A stretch of DNA of 41,212 bases from an uncultured Acidimicrobiaceae bacterium (GCA_903894295.1 CAITPI010000044.1:1-41212); one strand, 5' to 3'. Shown: positions 1 to 9,752, counted from the stretch's first letter. Program-made: numbers and translations. The notes: generated by a model not told the origin, from the letters alone.

Positions 1-1630
1 CCATCAGGGCCATGGTGGTTCCGAACCGGTTGAGGGACGGGTCGTACTCCCACATCGCCCGGCCACATCCATCACTGGCCCCCACATGCTCCATCATCTG
101 GATCACGGCGTTGTACTCCGGATAGTCCGGCTTCTGCTGGTACCCGGAGTAGTTCCACGCCGACCAGGAACTTGGCTGGTCGGCTCCCGGGGTGACCCCG
201 ATCGACTCGAGGGTCGAGGTCCAGGGGACCACGAGCGCCGGCACCACCGCAACCGCCGCCAGAAGAAGGGCCACCAACGGACCAGCGACGGCCCCGGGCG
301 GCGTCGCCGAGGGAGCCGGACGCACCAGGCGGACCATGGGCTGGCCCGGCTCCCAGTTGAACGTCAGCACACTGGGCAGGCGGTTCCGGATGACCCACGC
401 ATACTGGTTCCGCCGGCGGCGACCCCAGAAACGGGCCAGGCCGGCGATGATCTCACCTACGGCGTAACCGCCGAGGAGATAGAGGCAGAGGAACCAGAAC
501 GGGAGAAAGCGGACGTTGTAGAGCTTGCCCGCCGGATCGAAGATGACCATGCCGGCCGACCCGGCGGCCATGAGGGCCAGAAACAGGGCAATGCGGTTCC
601 AACGGGAGACCATCACGACGAGGCCCACGATGGCCAGGATCCAGACCCAGCGCGACGAAGCCGGGAAGAGGATGTGCCAGAAGCCGTAGACCTTGGTGTA
701 GCCCATGTTGGTCGTATAGGACTGGTAGGCGGCAAAAGGAACCAACCACCAGGCCGTCAGACCCAACCCCAGACCGGCCGTGACCGCCAACCAGATACTC
801 CGTCGCAACCAGCGACGCCGGGCCCGACGCCCGGCCCGGCCCCTCGTGACCCAGCCGGCGAGGTCGGCGTCGAGCAGAAGCAGCAGTGCGGCGCCCACCA
901 GGATGAAGATGGTCGGCAGGAGGTGGCACAGCAGGGTGAAGGCCAACACCAAGGGAGCCAGCGCCCGCCAACGGCCGGTCCGCAGTCCGGACGCCACCAG
1001 GCCGAGGAAGACCAGTCCGGCCGACAGGCTGAGGGAGAACGAGTACTCGCCGGCCAGTGTGGACAGGAGGTTGCCGCCGTAGATGGAGAAACTGGGTTCG
1101 AACAGGAACGCAAGGGTGGAGGCGGCCAGAGCGGCCGGGATCGGATCCCGCAGCCCGGCCAGTCTCCCGAACAGCCAGGCGGCCACCGGCAGGGTCACGC
1201 TGCCCAGCACCGTCACCAGTTTGAAGGCGACGTCGTAGTTCACGACGGCGTTGAAGAGCACGGTGACAAGGCCGGGCATCGGGAAGTAGAAGGTGTAGAG
1301 CGGAAAGCCGTCGTACCAGGACGGGTCCCAACCGGTGATGCGACCTGTGGGCAACAGGTGATGCTCGAGGAAGTAGGGCATCGTCACGTGGGCCCCGGTG
1401 TCGCCACCGGCCGTCGTGGTGGCCGCCACCAGCAGGTTGGGATGCAGCTGGCTCAGCGTGATGCCCACCACGCCGGCCAGGCAGACCAGGTTGGCCCACG
1501 CCGGCCACGTGGACCGTTGCACGAAGCGGGCGAACGGATGGGCGGGCCGGGTCCGGCGAGACGGTGGAGGTCCCCCGGCGCGGTCGTCCACCGGGGGGAC
1601 CGGGCTTGCCGGCCGGTCGAGCACGGTCAT
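1..1630 (-). CDS. Polytopic membrane protein, PTPS-related / GT-C-like (C-terminus outside window)
   Basis: The frame is open from an ATG at 1630 to the left edge, giving 543 residues; the C-terminus lies outside the window. A basic, Pro-rich cytoplasmic stretch of about 45 residues precedes roughly ten hydrophobic segments. The first outside loop reads GGDTGAH, then LLPTGRITGWDPSWYDGFPL and a YFPMPG motif. I associate this pattern with the PTPS-related membrane family (PF10131 type), which resembles GT-C lipid-linked-sugar transferases; the loop Asp is the candidate catalytic residue. The last part seen, from about residue 470, is a non-membrane domain. Its ATG overlaps the stop of the upstream CPBP gene by 4 bp (ATGA), so translation is probably coupled. 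No substrate can be deduced. A different frame is also long here, but it lacks sustained hydrophobic segments and motifs. Confidence 0.72.
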   Translation of the reverse strand, partial: MTVLDRPASPVPPVDDRAGGPPPSRRTRPAHPFARFVQRSTWPAWANLVCLAGVVGITLSQLHPNLLVAATTTAGGDTGAHVTMPYFLEHHLLPTGRITGWDPSWYDGFPLYTFYFPMPGLVTVLFNAVVNYDVAFKLVTVLGSVTLPVAAWLFGRLAGLRDPIPAALAASTLAFLFEPSFSIYGGNLLSTLAGEYSFSLSLSAGLVFLGLVASGLRTGRWRALAPLVLAFTLLCHLLPTIFILVGAALLLLLDADLAGWVTRGRAGRRARRRWLRRSIWLAVTAGLGLGLTAWWLVPFAAYQSYTTNMGYTKVYGFWHILFPASSRWVWILAIVGLVVMVSRWNRIALFLALMAAGSAGMVIFDPAGKLYNVRFLPFWFLCLYLLGGYAVGEIIAGLARFWGRRRRNQYAWVIRNRLPSVLTFNWEPGQPMVRLVRPAPSATPPGAVAGPLVALLLAAVAVVPALVVPWTSTLESIGVTPGADQPSSWSAWNYSGYQQKPDYPEYNAVIQMMEHVGASDGCGRAMWEYDPSLNRFGTTMALM

Positions 1631-2670
1631 CGCAGGAGTCCCCACCCGACGACGGCCGACGCCAGGGCCACGGCATTGAACGATGCATGGGCCAGGATTC
1701 CCATGCCGAGGCGACCGGTCCGGTAGGCCAGCACGCTGAGCACCACTCCGAAGAAGGCCAGACCAAGGAGTTGGAGGGCTTCGGCATGGGCCAGTCCGAA
1801 CAGGAGGCCCGTGACCAACACGGCCAACGTCGGTCCCACCGACGATCCCCGACGGTCCAGAACGATGGCGGCGACGAGAAGCAGGCCCCCACCCAGTACG
1901 CCGGCGACCACGGGCACCTGCCATCCGCTGACTCCGTCCGAGCGCCAGGCCACGAGGGCCGCAACGGCGAAGCCGCCGAGCGCCGAGGCGACAAACGAGA
2001 CGCCCTTCTCCGGCCGGCCGATGGCCCGGGCCAGACCCCGCAGCAGCACGCCGCGGAAGAAGATCTCCTCGAACAGCGGTGCCCCGCAGACGGTGAGGAC
2101 GGCCACGAGCGTGAAGTTCGAGCCATGGGCGGACCCGGTCAGACGCTGGCTCGGTGAGTCGAACTTCTGCGAGAAGTCATGGACGTGTTGGGAGATCGGA
2201 AAGTAGAGCAGCGCCACCACATACTGGGAACCCACCCCAATGGGTACCCCGAGCAGGTCGATCCAGCGGAAGCGCAGCCCGATGTCGGCGAGAACGTGTT
2301 TCGTTCCCTTGACCCGGGAGGCCAACCACGCCGACCCGGCAAATCCGGTCCACAGTCCAAGCAGGCTGGAAGCGATGAACCAGGTCGGGGGCTCCGATTC
2401 GACCGAGATCTGGGACAGCGCCACATGGTTTCCCGCCAGTGTCGATCCGATGAGCGCAAATGCGGCGGCCGCCACCTGTCCCACCAGAAACCCCAAAATG
2501 GCGAAGAAAAGCCATGCCAGGGCGTCGGGACGATCCTTGGGAACGGCGCCCTCGGTGAACTGCCGGCCGATCGACGTACCGAACCACTCGGTCGCACCTT
2601 CCCCCGTGGGCTCCGGGCCCGAGGGGGCGTCACCGGACGGATCACTCCCCTCCGATAGGTGCGTGCTCAC
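1627..2670 (-). CDS. CPBP-family intramembrane metalloprotease
   Basis: This is a 347-residue polytopic protein with the four signatures of the CPBP (CAAX protease/bacteriocin-processing) family. They are EExxxR at residues 201-206, FxxxH ending at His295, and a C-terminal HASFN with His328 and Asn332. These residues form the metal-dependent site within the membrane in family members; the substrate is unknown. I chose the GTG at 2670 because TATCGT ends six bases before it, the spacing seen at other likely leaderless genes here. An upstream in-frame ATG at 2727 would add 19 residues of unlikely sequence. The spacing between the EExxxR and FxxxH motifs is about 90 residues, longer than the roughly 35 I expect, and contains extra hydrophobic segments. 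The gene is divergent from ftsH and coupled to the membrane gene downstream. Confidence 0.85.
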   Translation of the reverse strand: MSTHLSEGSDPSGDAPSGPEPTGEGATEWFGTSIGRQFTEGAVPKDRPDALAWLFFAILGFLVGQVAAAAFALIGSTLAGNHVALSQISVESEPPTWFIASSLLGLWTGFAGSAWLASRVKGTKHVLADIGLRFRWIDLLGVPIGVGSQYVVALLYFPISQHVHDFSQKFDSPSQRLTGSAHGSNFTLVAVLTVCGAPLFEEIFFRGVLLRGLARAIGRPEKGVSFVASALGGFAVAALVAWRSDGVSGWQVPVVAGVLGGGLLLVAAIVLDRRGSSVGPTLAVLVTGLLFGLAHAEALQLLGLAFFGVVLSVLAYRTGRLGMGILAHASFNAVALASAVVGWGLLR

Positions 2671-2676
2671 CTCCCC

Positions 2677-2682
2677 ACGATA
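2677..2682 (-). promoter_or_regulatory. Putative -10 element of leaderless CPBP gene
   Basis: TATCGT fits TANNNT and ends six bases before the GTG at 2670. Transcription would then begin at or beside the start codon. The -35 region is not recognisable. GGGGAG between the two could also act as a purine-rich ribosome-binding site, but it abuts the GTG, too close to be typical. Confidence 0.45.
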
Positions 2683-2744
2683 CCGAGGAAGCAGACGCCA
2701 GGGAACCACACCGGGCCGATGCCTCACGCCGTGGTCCCGGCGCG

Positions 2745-2750
2745 TAGCAT
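2745..2750 (+). promoter_or_regulatory. Putative -10 element of leaderless ftsH
   Basis: TAGCAT lies six bases before the GTG at 2757, the same geometry as at cofD, rmlB and others in this window. No convincing -35 hexamer is visible. With the element at 2677-2682 it makes an 86-bp divergent control region. Confidence 0.5.
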
Positions 2751-2756
2751 GGAAGC

Positions 2757-4910
2757 GTGACTTCAGATCCCTCAGCTCCTTCTTCGGCCCCGGACGGCAG
2801 CGGAGCCCGTTCGGGCGGTCGAAACAACCGCACCATCATCCTGGTCGCCATCGGGATCGCCGTGATCATCGCCATTGTGCTGGCCGGCAACTTTTCCAAG
2901 TCGTCGACGACATCGATCTCCTACAACAACTTCACCGCCGACCTCACGGCCGGAAAGGTCAAGACGGCCAACGTCAACCAGGCCACCGGCGCCATCACCG
3001 GACAGTTGACCGACGGCACCAGCTACAGCTCGAACGGCCCGACCCCTGTCACCGACTCGGAGCTCGTTGCCCTGCACAAGAACCTCGGGAACAACTACAC
3101 CCTGGAACCGCCGGCATCCCAGACGGTCTGGTCGAACCTGATTGCCACCTTCCTGCCATTCCTCATCATCGGAGGCATCCTGTTCTTCGTCATGCGAAAG
3201 GCCGTGGGCCAACAGGGCGGGATCATGGCGATCGGACGGTCCAAGGCCAAGATGTACTCGACCGAACGGCCCAAGACCACCTTCGCCGACGTGGCGGGAT
3301 ACGACGGTGTGAAACTGGAAATCAGCGAAGTGGTGGACTTCCTGAAGACCCCGGACCGTTTCAAGGACATCGGAGCCCGCATCCCCAAGGGCATCCTGCT
3401 GGTCGGCCCCCCGGGAACCGGCAAGACCCTGCTGGCCCGGGCCGTCGCCGGTGAAGCCGGCGTGCCGTTCATGTCGGTCAGCGGGTCGGACTTCATGGAG
3501 ATGTTCGTCGGCGTGGGAGCCAGTCGTGTCCGGGACCTCTTCGCCACCGCCCGCAAGCAGGCCCCGGCCATCGTGTTCATCGACGAGATCGACTCCATCG
3601 GACGCAAGCGCGGGGCCGGGCTCGGTGGCGGACATGACGAACGGGAGCAGACCCTCAACCAGATGCTCTCCGAGATGGACGGCTTCGAACCCAGTGAGGG
3701 CGTGGTCGTCATGGCGGCCACCAACCGTCCGGACATCCTGGACGCCGCCATCCTGCGCCCGGGCCGCTTCGACCGCCAGATCGTGGTTCCCCTGCCCAAT
3801 CTCGCCGAACGTCTTCCCATCCTTCAGGTTCACTGTCGGGACAAGCAGGTGGCCAGCGACGTCGATCTCGGCAAGGTCGCCCGCGGCACCCCCGGGATGA
3901 GTGGCGCCGACCTGGCCAACCTTGTCAACGAAGCGGCGCTCCACGCCGTCCGGCGGGGTGCCAGTGCCATCGAGAACCGTGACTTCGAAGCCGCCCGGGA
4001 CCGGGTCCTCATGGGACAGCGCCGGGAAGGAACGGTCCTCTCCCCGGCCGAGAAGGAGCGGGTTGCCTTTCACGAAGGCGGACATGCCGTGGTTGCCTAC
4101 GTCCTCGAAGACGCCGACCCATTGCACAAGGTGACCATCCTGCCGAGCGGCATGGCGCTCGGCGTCACGATGCAGTTGCCACTCGAAGAACGTCACATCT
4201 ATCCCCGCCGATTCATCGAGGACCGTCTGGCCGTCACCATGGGGGGCCGGGCCGCCGAGATGATCGTCTATGGCGACCTGTCCACCGGAGCGGCCAACGA
4301 CCTCGAAGTGAACACCGAGCTCGCCCGGAACATGGTGCGTCAGTGGGGCATGAGTGACGCCATCGGGCCGATGGCGTGGAGTTCGCAGGGTCAGGTCTTC
4401 CTCGGAGAGGACCTGATGCACAGCCGGGACTACTCGGAGCACACCAGTGAAGTCATCGACTCCGAAGTGGAGCAGATCCTCCGGGCCCAGGAGAAGCGGG
4501 CCCTCGATGTCCTCACCCGCCACCGGGGCGGTCTGGATGCGGTGGCCCGGGCCCTTCTCGACGAAGAGACCATCGACGGCGAAACGGTCGGGCGACTGGT
4601 GGACCAGGCCTATGGCCGCCCGGTCCATGAACCCGGAACCCGCACGGTGCCACCGGTGTTCGTGGCGTCCGAGCACGGCCCGGCCACAGCTCCGGTGACC
4701 CCTGACCCTTCGGGCGAACTCCCTCCTCCCCCGGCCAACGGGACCGCCGTGGCCGGCCCGGCCAACAGCGGGTCGCCATCCGGGGAGAACACGACCTCGC
4801 CCGAGGTGGGTGAACCTTCGTCGGCCGCCAGTCCCTGGCCACCACCTGCGACCAACCCCTGGCCCGGGTCGACGGCCTGGCCGCCCCCGGCACCACCGGC
4901 GTCTAGCTAG
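2757..4910 (+). CDS. ftsH: ATP-dependent zinc metalloprotease FtsH
   Basis: A 717-residue membrane AAA+ protease that extracts and degrades misfolded or regulatory membrane and cytosolic proteins as a hexamer. Hydrophobic helices at about 26-43 and 122-142 flank an extracytoplasmic domain. Walker A GPPGTGKT is at 217-224, Walker B IVFIDEID follows, and then the SRH segment [20 protein letters not shown]. The zinc motif is HEGGH at 439-443, with the third ligand probably Asp in GAANDLEV. FtsH usually reads HEAGH, so Ala-to-Gly is a mild departure that keeps both His and the Glu. After about residue 630 comes a Pro/Ser/Gly-rich, probably disordered tail ending in Pro/Trp repeats. The GTG start has no well-spaced Shine-Dalgarno and is probably leaderless. 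The stop lies in CTAGCTAG, shared with the convergent gene. Confidence 0.97.
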   Translation: MTSDPSAPSSAPDGSGARSGGRNNRTIILVAIGIAVIIAIVLAGNFSKSSTTSISYNNFTADLTAGKVKTANVNQATGAITGQLTDGTSYSSNGPTPVTDSELVALHKNLGNNYTLEPPASQTVWSNLIATFLPFLIIGGILFFVMRKAVGQQGGIMAIGRSKAKMYSTERPKTTFADVAGYDGVKLEISEVVDFLKTPDRFKDIGARIPKGILLVGPPGTGKTLLARAVAGEAGVPFMSVSGSDFMEMFVGVGASRVRDLFATARKQAPAIVFIDEIDSIGRKRGAGLGGGHDEREQTLNQMLSEMDGFEPSEGVVVMAATNRPDILDAAILRPGRFDRQIVVPLPNLAERLPILQVHCRDKQVASDVDLGKVARGTPGMSGADLANLVNEAALHAVRRGASAIENRDFEAARDRVLMGQRREGTVLSPAEKERVAFHEGGHAVVAYVLEDADPLHKVTILPSGMALGVTMQLPLEERHIYPRRFIEDRLAVTMGGRAAEMIVYGDLSTGAANDLEVNTELARNMVRQWGMSDAIGPMAWSSQGQVFLGEDLMHSRDYSEHTSEVIDSEVEQILRAQEKRALDVLTRHRGGLDAVARALLDEETIDGETVGRLVDQAYGRPVHEPGTRTVPPVFVASEHGPATAPVTPDPSGELPPPPANGTAVAGPANSGSPSGENTTSPEVGEPSSAASPWPPPATNPWPGSTAWPPPAPPASS

Positions 4911-6378
4911 AAGATGGCAGGGGTGCCGCCGGGGTGACGACCACCCCGGGCGCTCCCCCCGGGGTGGCATCGGCTTCCACCGTGACCGGCTGTGATGCCG
5001 TCACCACAAACGAGGAACCGGACCGCAGGCTGGAGGTCGGCAGGACCACCATGGCGTCCGGGCCGAGCGTGAACGACGCCAGGATCTGCCGGTTGCCACC
5101 GGCGCGAACCACCACCGAAGCCAACTCACTCCCGGTGTTGAGGACCGCCAATGAGGCGACGGCCGCCCCCGGCACCACCGGCTTGCCCGCCCCCGTCGGG
5201 CCGGCGACCAGCCACCGGGGGGAAGCCAGCGGCGTCCCCGACACGCTCCCCCAGACGGGCGAGGCGGCCTTGGCGGCCGCACCGACCTCCCGGCCGACCA
5301 CGACCGGACCCGTGCTTGTCACACTCACCGCATAAGGCACGCCAAGCGGCCAGCCGGTGGTTCGGGATCCGACCACCACGGCCGTCGAGTTGGCGGGGAC
5401 CCGGAGATGCTGGGACGGGACTGTGGCATCGCTCAGGCTGGCCCGCAGGGTCACCGAGACCGTTTGCGGTCCCGGATTGGCAACCGTGAAGGCCAGCGAA
5501 CCACCCGTGGTTGCCGTGTTCTGGGTGAACCACCAATGGCGGGATCCGGCCGGCGCCCCACCGAGGAGACCGAGCCCCGAGTGGCCACCGGCGGACCACG
5601 TGGCCAACTCGCTGGCGACCACCGAACCTGACTGGGCCGAGACCCTGGTCCCCACTCCGGAGGCTCCCTGGACGTAGGCACCGACGGGCTCGCTGATGAC
5701 CGCACCGGGGGCCAGCACCAGTCCCTGATACGGCAACGGGGTCAGAGGGCCCGAGGCCGTCTGGAACGAGAGATTGACCACCGCCTCCGAGGTCGTGGGG
5801 TTGTAGAGCGTCACCGCCAGCGTCTGACCGGAGGTGGTGGAGCCACCTGCGAAGTTCCAGGCCGAGTTGACCTGGTTCGAGCAGGCGGCCATCGACCACC
5901 CGGCCGGAGAACTGACGGCCTGTGCCACCGAGACCCCACCGCCGCTGAACGTGAACGTCGACCCGAGACTGCCGGTCTTCAGGCCGAACGCCGGATGGAC
6001 GAGGAGCGTGCCCCGAGGCGGCACGGACAGCGGTTGGACCACCGGCACCTTGTCGGCCGACGAGATTGTTGCGACCTCTCCGAGACGGCGCTCGTCCGAG
6101 GTGTTCACCACGACATCAACGGCCCCAAGGTCCGCCCCGCCGTTTTGGGTGCAGAACGCCGTGGACTGGATGGACGATGTCGGAGTCACGGCCGCCGTGG
6201 CGTCGGCGTCCGGGGCCGGCAGGGCCGACGGTGTCCCGAGCACCTCGGCGAGTACACCAACGAGGACGACCAGGCCGAGCAGCGTCCCGGCGATCACCGG
6301 TCGGTGGGGCACCGGATCCATGCGGCCCCGACGGGCCGTCACCGACCGACGCGGACGACTTTGGGGGTCGAGCGTCAT
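4903..6378 (-). CDS. Secreted/anchored DUF5719-like protein
   Basis: About 491 residues. A basic N-terminus is followed by one hydrophobic helix (AGTLLGLVVLVGVLAEVLG), then a long Ser/Thr/Gly/Val-rich extracytoplasmic region with repeated beta-type segments such as VTLYNPTTSEAVVNLSF and FTVANPGPQTVSVTLRASL. This matches my memory of DUF5719 proteins, which sit downstream of large GT2 proteins in actinobacteria; their function is unknown. The ATG at 6378 overlaps the stop of the giant glycosyltransferase by 4 bp (ATGA), so I prefer it over an in-frame ATG at 6396. Coupling suggests that the two act together, perhaps at the outer membrane face. Its stop overlaps the ftsH stop by 8 bp in convergent orientation. 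The family call is from pattern recognition, not a search. Confidence 0.78.
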   Translation of the reverse strand: MTLDPQSRPRRSVTARRGRMDPVPHRPVIAGTLLGLVVLVGVLAEVLGTPSALPAPDADATAAVTPTSSIQSTAFCTQNGGADLGAVDVVVNTSDERRLGEVATISSADKVPVVQPLSVPPRGTLLVHPAFGLKTGSLGSTFTFSGGGVSVAQAVSSPAGWSMAACSNQVNSAWNFAGGSTTSGQTLAVTLYNPTTSEAVVNLSFQTASGPLTPLPYQGLVLAPGAVISEPVGAYVQGASGVGTRVSAQSGSVVASELATWSAGGHSGLGLLGGAPAGSRHWWFTQNTATTGGSLAFTVANPGPQTVSVTLRASLSDATVPSQHLRVPANSTAVVVGSRTTGWPLGVPYAVSVTSTGPVVVGREVGAAAKAASPVWGSVSGTPLASPRWLVAGPTGAGKPVVPGAAVASLAVLNTGSELASVVVRAGGNRQILASFTLGPDAMVVLPTSSLRSGSSFVVTASQPVTVEADATPGGAPGVVVTPAAPLPSSS

Positions 6379-9300
6379 CGGCCGGACAACTCCCACAACT
6401 CCGCTTCGTCATCATCTTCGTGATGCCGGTGCTCGGTCGCCATGGTCCCGATGCGGTCGCGCAACCGCTCGGCCATCTGTCGGGAGTTCGACCACCGGCG
6501 ACGGGCCAGACACAACACCACAAGGGCACCCCAGGCCAGCACGCTGAAGAGCCAGGACAGGAACGGGAGCACTCCAGGCGAGAAGCCCAGTTCATACCGG
6601 CCGCCAGCCGCCACGTCGTAGCCCGTGGCCCAGCCATCCTCGGAGCGGCCCGTCAGCGATCCCGACGGGCCGGTGAGGTGCCACGAACCGGCCGGGGCAT
6701 CGGCTGCCACAAAAACTCCCCGGGGCAGCTGACCACTCGCCGAGGTCGCCGCGATCGGCCCCGCAAGGGCCGGCCGGGGCAGCGGACGGCGCTCCAGCCG
6801 GCGTCCGGCTCCGGAGACGGGAACCACCGAGCGGATGGCCCGCCAGTCGTTGTTGGCATAGACGGTGATGCCGGCCCCGGTCACCACCGGATGGAGGTCC
6901 AGTTGCCGGGCCAGTTCAGGCTGGAGTGTGGCGGGAACAGGAAACTCGACCGGCGCCTGTTCCCCGCTGATCTCGGGGGCCAACGCCGTGAGCACGGCCA
7001 CGTAGCGGACGCCATAGGGGGCGACGAGGGCCCCAAGATCGGCGGTCTGGCCGGACAGGGCCAGGGACACGTCTTCCGCCAGTGAACGGGCCGGACCCGG
7101 ACTGGTGGCTGCCCATGTCCAGGTCAGATCCGGTGGCCCTCCTTCGGTTGTGGCATAGGCCAGACCGGGCTGCAGGTTCCAACTTCCCTGGTTGAGGGCC
7201 CGGGGATCCCCCAGCCACAGCACGCGGAACCCGCCCGTGGTGGCGGCCGGTTGACGGGGCATCCAGGCCACGGACTGGCGAAAGTCGTTGTAGGGCATCG
7301 CCCAACGACCGGGTAGCGCGGAGACCACCGTGGGCAGTGCTCCCAGTCCGGCCGCCGCCACCGCCACCACACAAAGCATCTGCCGCCAGCCAAACTGGAC
7401 CCGCTGCAGGTCCTGTTCGAAGGCGGCGACCCCCAGGCCGATCGAGCCGACCGTGGCGGCACCAGCCGGAGCGAGAAGAACCAACGGCTCGATGAAGAAC
7501 TCCCCGGTCCAGTGCCGCTGCATGACCCAGGCCAGCGTCCAGAACACAACGGCCACACTCCACAGCCGGGCCGACCACTGGAAACGGGTGTCCCGGGCCA
7601 GCAGCAAGGGAGCCACGGCCGCCACCACGAAGCCCCAGGTGAGAACGGAACCACCGATGGGCCCGGCCACGAACCGGAGCAGCGACGTCCAGGCCAGGGC
7701 CTGTGACGGTGCCGTCGGAACCCCGAAGGCGGCCAGCACGCCCTTGCCGGCCGAGAGCGCCCCGAGCACCCACGGCAGGTTCACGACCAACGCCAGGCCC
7801 GTCGCCTTCAACGCCATGGCCAGGGCCCGGCGGGTGGCATTCCAGTCGCCGAAGAAACACGACGAAAGGACGAGCGCCACCGCCATGACCACCACCACGA
7901 CCACGAAGGCCGGCACGAAAGCCAGGAGGACCGCCTCCACCAAGGCCAGGGTCACGACGGGGCGCCACCGTTCGAGCCGGGACTTCTCCGCTCCGGCGTT
8001 CCTCCGTGCGAACGGTTCGACGCCCGTCGAGCGCGCCAGGGCGAGGAGCGCCCACGGGGAACCGGCATAGACGAGGAGCGCACCCCAACGACCGAGGGAC
8101 AGGGCATCGTAGGGAACCGCCAGCGCCAGGTAGGACAAGCCGGCCACCAGCGAGGCCCGTGGCGACCGGAACGGCTGGAGCAGTCGGAACGCACCCCAGG
8201 CGCCCACGGGCAGGCAGCCGAAGATGAGCACCTTCTGGGTCAGTCCCATCGCCCCGAACAGGACGGTTCCGGCCAGTCCGATCACTCCCCAGGCTGCCTG
8301 GACGGGAGCCGAACTCCCGACTCCGGATGGCTGCCAACCGGCGAAGAACTGGTGCCAGGTGGCACCCCACGCGGTGAACGGCGAGAACTGCCCCACCCAC
8401 GGCAGTCCGCTGCCCAGAAGACCCCGACTCCCCACGTAGACGACCAGGGCGGCGACCAACCAGACCAGAACCTGCACCCGGAGACTCACCCGGCCGGTGG
8501 TGACAACCGACGGGATCTCCTCGTCAAACGCTTCGGTGGTTTCCTCGGCCCCGGGGCGCAGGTCGCTGTTGCGGCTACCGGTCAACCCGCCGAGAGCCAG
8601 ACGACGACCGAACGCCGACGCCCGGGCGCTGCCTCCGGTCTGGAGCTGGTGGATCTTCTGGTCGCCCACCCGTCGGTGGCTGGCCGACCACTGCCGGGCC
8701 TCCCGGATTTCGGCCCGGTGGGCCAGATTCCAGCGCCATGCGGCCCGAACGGCAACCGCCCGGTTCTTGTGACCGGTGAGCGCCGCCACCACAATCTCGG
8801 CCAAGGCCAACAACGCAGTCCAGGGCAGAAGCCACAGCAGGGTCCAGGTGGAAGAGGACTTCAACACCACCAACAGTTCGTTCCGCCGCTGCATCTCCTG
8901 GAGGGACGGGACATGGCCGGCAACGGGTGCAACGGTCCCGGATGGCTCCGGTTCGCCTTCATGGCCCTCTCCTGCAGCCGACCCTTCGGCCGGCCCGTCG
9001 GAGCGACCCCCGGCCGGCGCCACTGCACCGACACCGTCGAGGTCGGCCAAACTCCGGCGCCCGCCCGCCAGTTCCTCGCGATGTCTCACCCGGGCGGCGG
9101 GAGCCACGATCACCCGGGCTCCTAGCAGCTGGGCCCGCCAGCAGAGGTCAAGGTCCTCTCCCATGGCCGGCATCGCCGGGTCGAAGCCTTCCAGTTCGTC
9201 GAACAGGTCGGCCCGGATCAGGGTGCACCCGCCCGGGGCGACAAACACGTCACGGACGGCGTCGTGTTGACCATGGTCGATCTCGAAGGGCTGGACCCGT

Positions 9301-9752
9301 TCGGAGACCGAGCCGGTGCGGTCGGCCGTCATTCCGACGTGGACCAGACACTCGTCGTTGTCCCACGCCACCACCTTGGGGGAGACGATGCCGGAGTTCG
9401 ACCGATAGGCCTCTTCCACCATCTGGGCCACGGCATCGGGGGCCAGCGCCACGTCGTCATGGCAGAGCAGCAGATACGCCGCCCCCTTCACCATGGAACG
9501 GGCTTCGTTGGCCAGTGCGCCAAATCCGGGGTTCCCGTCGACCAGACGGAGATACGCCGTCGGGAGCACCCCGGCCACCCGTTGGGAGATGGCCCCGCGG
9601 TCCTCCGAACTCCGGGTGGCCAGCACCAGGATCGACAGGTCGCCATACTGCTGGGCGGCGAGGGAGCGCAGGGTCTCGTCAAACCACCCACCGGGCTCGT
9701 GGGCCACGACAACAGCCACGACCGGCAGGGACAGGACTTCCATCAGGGCCAT
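6375..9752 (-). CDS. Giant bifunctional glycosyltransferase: GT2 domain fused to polytopic GT-C-like domain
   Basis: 1125 residues. Positions 1-220 form a GT2 fold: VVAVVVAHEPGGW at the N-terminus, an HDD metal-binding site at 98-100, and GEDLDLCWR around 198-206. A Gly/Glu/Pro-rich linker (about 230-285) leads to a helical hairpin near 303-325. From about 427 there are around ten membrane helices, then an extracytoplasmic domain of about 250 residues and a last helix near 1070-1090. The architecture suggests use of a nucleotide sugar inside and handling of a lipid-linked sugar outside, but the substrate is unknown. TAGCCT at 9754-9759 would leave the first ATG (9752) untranscribed or with almost no leader; the ATG at 9743 (MEVLSLPVV) may be the true start. 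The downstream DUF5719-like gene is coupled. An unusually hydrophobic Val-rich helix (FVVVVVVMAVALVL) stands out. Confidence 0.85.
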   Translation of the reverse strand: MALMEVLSLPVVAVVVAHEPGGWFDETLRSLAAQQYGDLSILVLATRSSEDRGAISQRVAGVLPTAYLRLVDGNPGFGALANEARSMVKGAAYLLLCHDDVALAPDAVAQMVEEAYRSNSGIVSPKVVAWDNDECLVHVGMTADRTGSVSERVQPFEIDHGQHDAVRDVFVAPGGCTLIRADLFDELEGFDPAMPAMGEDLDLCWRAQLLGARVIVAPAARVRHREELAGGRRSLADLDGVGAVAPAGGRSDGPAEGSAAGEGHEGEPEPSGTVAPVAGHVPSLQEMQRRNELLVVLKSSSTWTLLWLLPWTALLALAEIVVAALTGHKNRAVAVRAAWRWNLAHRAEIREARQWSASHRRVGDQKIHQLQTGGSARASAFGRRLALGGLTGSRNSDLRPGAEETTEAFDEEIPSVVTTGRVSLRVQVLVWLVAALVVYVGSRGLLGSGLPWVGQFSPFTAWGATWHQFFAGWQPSGVGSSAPVQAAWGVIGLAGTVLFGAMGLTQKVLIFGCLPVGAWGAFRLLQPFRSPRASLVAGLSYLALAVPYDALSLGRWGALLVYAGSPWALLALARSTGVEPFARRNAGAEKSRLERWRPVVTLALVEAVLLAFVPAFVVVVVVMAVALVLSSCFFGDWNATRRALAMALKATGLALVVNLPWVLGALSAGKGVLAAFGVPTAPSQALAWTSLLRFVAGPIGGSVLTWGFVVAAVAPLLLARDTRFQWSARLWSVAVVFWTLAWVMQRHWTGEFFIEPLVLLAPAGAATVGSIGLGVAAFEQDLQRVQFGWRQMLCVVAVAAAGLGALPTVVSALPGRWAMPYNDFRQSVAWMPRQPAATTGGFRVLWLGDPRALNQGSWNLQPGLAYATTEGGPPDLTWTWAATSPGPARSLAEDVSLALSGQTADLGALVAPYGVRYVAVLTALAPEISGEQAPVEFPVPATLQPELARQLDLHPVVTGAGITVYANNDWRAIRSVVPVSGAGRRLERRPLPRPALAGPIAATSASGQLPRGVFVAADAPAGSWHLTGPSGSLTGRSEDGWATGYDVAAGGRYELGFSPGVLPFLSWLFSVLAWGALVVLCLARRRWSNSRQMAERLRDRIGTMATEHRHHEDDDEAELWELSGR

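Noticed and set aside
86-1726. 546-codon plus-strand open frame at the left edge
   Set aside because: Composition is Gln/Gly/Arg/His-rich and low complexity; the opposite strand encodes a clear polytopic protein.
453-2126. Long minus-strand frame spanning CPBP and the membrane gene
   Set aside because: It is an out-of-frame shadow: Arg/Gly/His-rich, no helices, and crosses two genes with clear motifs in other frames.
2772-4970. Very long minus-strand open frame (over 700 codons) opposite ftsH
   Set aside because: ftsH on the other strand has every family motif; antisense open frames are expected in GC-rich DNA. The antisense product is His/Gly/Asp-rich without domains.
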